Of a stretch of DNA of 6,758 nucleotides, positions 4,081 through 6,758 are shown piece after piece. This DNA is from Limnobacter sp. (GTDB lineage Bacteria; Pseudomonadota; Gammaproteobacteria; Burkholderiales; Burkholderiaceae_B), in the NCBI GenBank assembly GCA_012032215.1, contig JAAURO010000095.1, positions 1 through 6,758 of the forward strand. Direction: 5' to 3'. The translations under genes and the position numbers were made by a program. Under the pieces are notes generated by a model. It did not search any database. It saw only the letters and a program-made list of their open reading frames with translations, and was not told the DNA's origin. Position 1 is the stretch's first letter. Each line of letters begins with the position of its first letter.

Positions 4081-6758
4081 ATGACCGCACAAAAATTTTT
4101 TTCCTTCCTTCCCCCTTTTACTCACTCAGGAGCTTCTTCCGAAGAGGCTTTTTCATCGTCGCTTTTGCAGATTGGTTTTGAAGCCTCTACGAATGCAGTG
4201 AGACCCCATGAAAGGCAAGAATTCCTTGAGGAACAGAGGCTTGTTCAGGAAATATTTCCCACGCCGTCCCTGCGGAACTTGCAAAACGCGAGCGTTTGCA
4301 GTGCTTCCGAATTTTTCAACAACATCAAAACGGCTGAAGGGGTTGAATCCCATCATAAAGATTTTTACATCAATTTGGTTGTGTTGCTACATGCTTTCAA
4401 CCTGGCGCCTGAAAGTAATAGTGCTCTACGGACAAAGCTGGTGGTGCGCATTCTTAATTATTGCTACAAGTTTTCTACCTACCATTCTTTGGCTACCGTT
4501 CGTTATTCTACCAATCCAGTTCAGGAAGAAGATTGGGAGGCTGAGGGTTGTTATCACCGTTGCGAAGACACCAATTTAAGGAATGGGTTTTCAAATGCAC
4601 TTTCAAGAATTCTTAAGATACCTGTAAAAAACATAAAGCCTGTAACAAGTCCGCAGGTTCATTCTCTCCTCAAAAGAAATTATGTTTTACAAAATAACTC
4701 CAGAGTTCTTTCATGGAAAGATGGCGGAGCTTTATTTGCAGATGAAGAAAATAGTTCAGAAAAAAATGAATCATATTTCTCGATTTTTCCAAATATCAGC
4801 GAGTTAATTCTTCATGCAATGTCTGTAAGTCCGCGTAGCTTGTATTTTGATATTAGCGAAAGTCTGGCGTTACTCGCAAAATCTATAAAAAATCCGCAGG
4901 AAGTGGGGTTTTTTATTAAAACAATTCAAAATTTTCTGATCGATGTTATAGAGTACGGAGTTTCTGAAAGAATAAAATCAGAAAGTTCTTATTTTGAGAA
5001 AAAGGACGATAATGAAAAGCGTATTTATTTCGATGATAAGTTTAAAAATATGATTATTGATGTGTGCGAAAAAATAGTGATTGGCGGTGTTTTTAAAATA
5101 AATAATCAGTATGTTTTGTACAATGGGAAACTTCCTGTTTTTAAATATTTTAACGGGGATGTCTTCCAAAAGAACGAGATTTTGAGTGCCTCTGAAATGA
5201 TAAAAAAAATGAAAGATGCACACAGTAGATTTTCAGAAATACCAATCTATGATGAGAAATTGCGTGATGCAAGCAGTTTTCGCGCCGGCTTTACACCATC
5301 GCCAATTTTTATTATGGAAAGCTGGTTTGGTTTTTGTGGAGGTATTGAATCTATTTTCTCTGATTTAGGAATTAAGAAAGAGAATATTCTTTGTTTTACA
5401 AATAAAGATAAAAAATTTTCTGTTGAACAGATAGCAAATTTTTCATCTTTTTCTTAATCATAAAAAAATAGCTTCATTTGAAGAAATACTTAGTGGTTCT
5501 TCCGAATCATATCAAATAATTTTGCTAAAAATAACCCTGAAGCTAGTAAAAGGGCTTGGTTATTACCAAGTGGATGACGCATTTTCAGAAAATAACATGA
5601 TGCCGTTGCTTAATTTTTCCTGTAACCGAATGCTCGGGCATATGCAAAATGCTGTTTCACAAAAAGAAGATTTTTTGTCTTTTCTAAATTGCATTTCTTT
5701 AATACATGAGGAAGTCGCGACCATTCTGGCTATTGTGGAACCGTATAAAAAGGCCACTTTTAATCAATCAATGCATGAAATAATTGCACAAAACGCAAAT
5801 TTCAAGCATGTAATTGAACCAGTTTATTACTGTAAAAATTCTGGTATGAGCTGTTGTCAATCAGCTCTAAATGCCGCGGAATTCAGGAAGTCCGGTGGGT
5901 CTGATGGTATGAGTCCGGTCCTTAAAATTGGACTCGGTAAGAATAATTATCATGAAAACGGCTTTCTTTTACATTTTGGGGAATTGCATGATGTTTTTGA
6001 ATTTTCTGATGATCTTTTAAGCGCTATAGAAATAGATGCTTATTTTGGAAATTTTCATCCTTCTTTTAGTTTGAAGGCCTCGGTGTACAAACCATCTGAA
6101 ATTATTTCTGATGTGGAAAAATTGTTTACAGAAAAAATGGTATCAAATCATGTTCTTGTTGTTATAGACAGCACAATAGGGATGACTGATGATGGGAAGC
6201 TGGAGGAGTTTATATCGCATAATAAAGACAGAATAAATAATAAAGAAATGAGTGTGGTAAATCTCCGAAGTTTGCAAAAAATGATCAGTCCGGCATGGAT
6301 ATGCATGGAGGTGGCTTAATGGCAGTGTACTCAAAGTGTCCATTGTTACTGGAATATTTTAAGAGAGAAGATGAGGAATCCTCATTCTCGGCAATCAATT
6401 TCCAGGGCGTTATGCATTTTATGAAAAACCTTCAACCAGAGCTTAATGAAAGACGCTCGGAAATAATGAAAACGGCTATCAGACTTTCTACTCCAGGAGA
6501 TTCGATCGGATTTCCAGCTTCAATGTATACCAATGATTACAACGAATCACCTATTCAAGTTGTTCCAAATGAAGATCCTCAAACCGGTTTTGTACACTTG
6601 CGTTTGAATGCCCGTTGGGCTTTAAACGTGGGCGACTTTTTTGCTGATCATCTTGCTAGGGAACCCCTGAACAAACCACCAACCCCAAGACAGCGAAGCA
6701 AAAAGCAACAAATTTCTTATTTCTGCACAGATTTTGTATCAAAAACAGCCCCTCAACC
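4081..6758 (+). CDS. Large protein of unknown function, possibly PLP-dependent; split by two frameshifts, C-terminus outside window
   Basis: I do not recognise this family. Three stretches join into one protein of at least 892 residues: 4081 to about 5440, then about 5440 to 6280, then 6282 to the edge. Removing one T from the runs at 5439-5443 or 5448-5452 links EQIANF with LNHKKIASFEEIL and removes the TAA at 5455. Adding one A to the run 6276-6281 turns LQKMISP-stop into SLQKNDQSGMDMHGGG and continues to the end. In corrected numbering D696 lies in VVIDSTIG and K733 in SLQK. An Asp about 36 residues before a Ser-x-x-Lys, followed by a Gly-rich stretch, resembles the PLP site of fold-type I enzymes. 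SGGSDG occurs near 604. No signal peptide or clear membrane helix is seen. The start is uncertain: ATG 4081 lacks a Shine-Dalgarno site and the upstream frame is open to about 4042. The middle is strongly AT-rich, suggesting transfer. Alternatively these are two or three separate genes. Confidence 0.6.
4570..6300. other. AT-rich segment, probably horizontally acquired
   Basis: A hand count of 4981-5040 gives about 28% G+C, against about 65% at 661-720, 45% at 4201-4260 and 48% at 6601-6660. Codons are rich in A and T at third positions. No insertion sequence, integrase, tRNA or terminal repeat is visible in the window, so the mode of entry and the right boundary are unknown. Confidence 0.6.

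Noticed and set aside
4002..4181. Small membrane-type ORF MAEVIFTG...
   Set aside because: It has no Shine-Dalgarno site, it overlaps the large gene, and its second half is an out-of-frame reading of that gene. It may instead be the true N-terminus after a frameshift.
5522..6319. Independent gene starting at TTG 5522
   Set aside because: The same frame is open and protein-like back to about 5440 (LNHKKIASFEEIL), TTG 5522 has no ribosome-binding site, and the gap to the preceding stop is filled by coding-like sequence.
6319..6758. Separate third gene starting at ATG 6319 with a good GGAGG site
   Set aside because: The frame is open upstream to 6244, and restoring one A in 6276-6281 gives a continuous, motif-like protein. 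Kept as an alternative, not as a separate feature.
3966..6758. CRISPR array, tRNA, insertion sequence or attachment site in the AT-rich region
   Set aside because: I looked for spaced direct repeats, tRNA-like folds, transposase motifs and flanking repeats and found none.

Overview
The window comes from a bacterial chromosome, most likely a betaproteobacterium of the order Burkholderiales. The LipB and LipA proteins, the arginase and the ornithine cyclodeaminase all read like members from that group. I cannot name the genus. A hand-counted 60-base sample in lipA (661-720) is about 65% G+C; a sample in the right half (4981-5040) is about 28%.

Layout. (1) 1-1302, + strand: the 3' end of lipB, then lipA, the two enzymes that make protein-bound lipoate. 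(2) 1322-3343, - strand: an ocd-arginase pair whose stop and start codons overlap (ATGA). Arginase converts arginine to ornithine and urea, and ornithine cyclodeaminase converts ornithine to proline and ammonia. (3) 3344-3542: a divergent control region with two inverted repeats and a hairpin followed by a T-run. (4) 3543-3965, + strand: an intact Lrp/AsnC-family regulator, the probable controller of the divergent pair. (5) 3966-6758, + strand: AT-rich, probably foreign DNA that appears to carry a single very long gene of unknown function. It is open at the right edge.

The main result comes from reading across frames. Three separate open stretches on the right (from about 4081 to 5457, from about 5440 to 6319, and from 6319 to the edge) join into one protein of at least 892 residues if one T is removed near 5439-5452 and one A is added at 6276-6281. 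The second join produces the segment SLQKNDQSGMDMHGGG, which resembles the lysine region of fold-type I PLP-dependent enzymes; an Asp lies 37 residues upstream of that Lys. The PLP assignment is tentative.

Similar single-base indels break lipA (two) and ocd (three), while arginase and the regulator are clean. In every case the family's protein sequence resumes after the indel. About seven single-base indels in 6.7 kb, several in homopolymers, is best explained by an unpolished assembly rather than gene decay. Frameshifted genes are therefore listed here as single CDS entries, with the breaks described.
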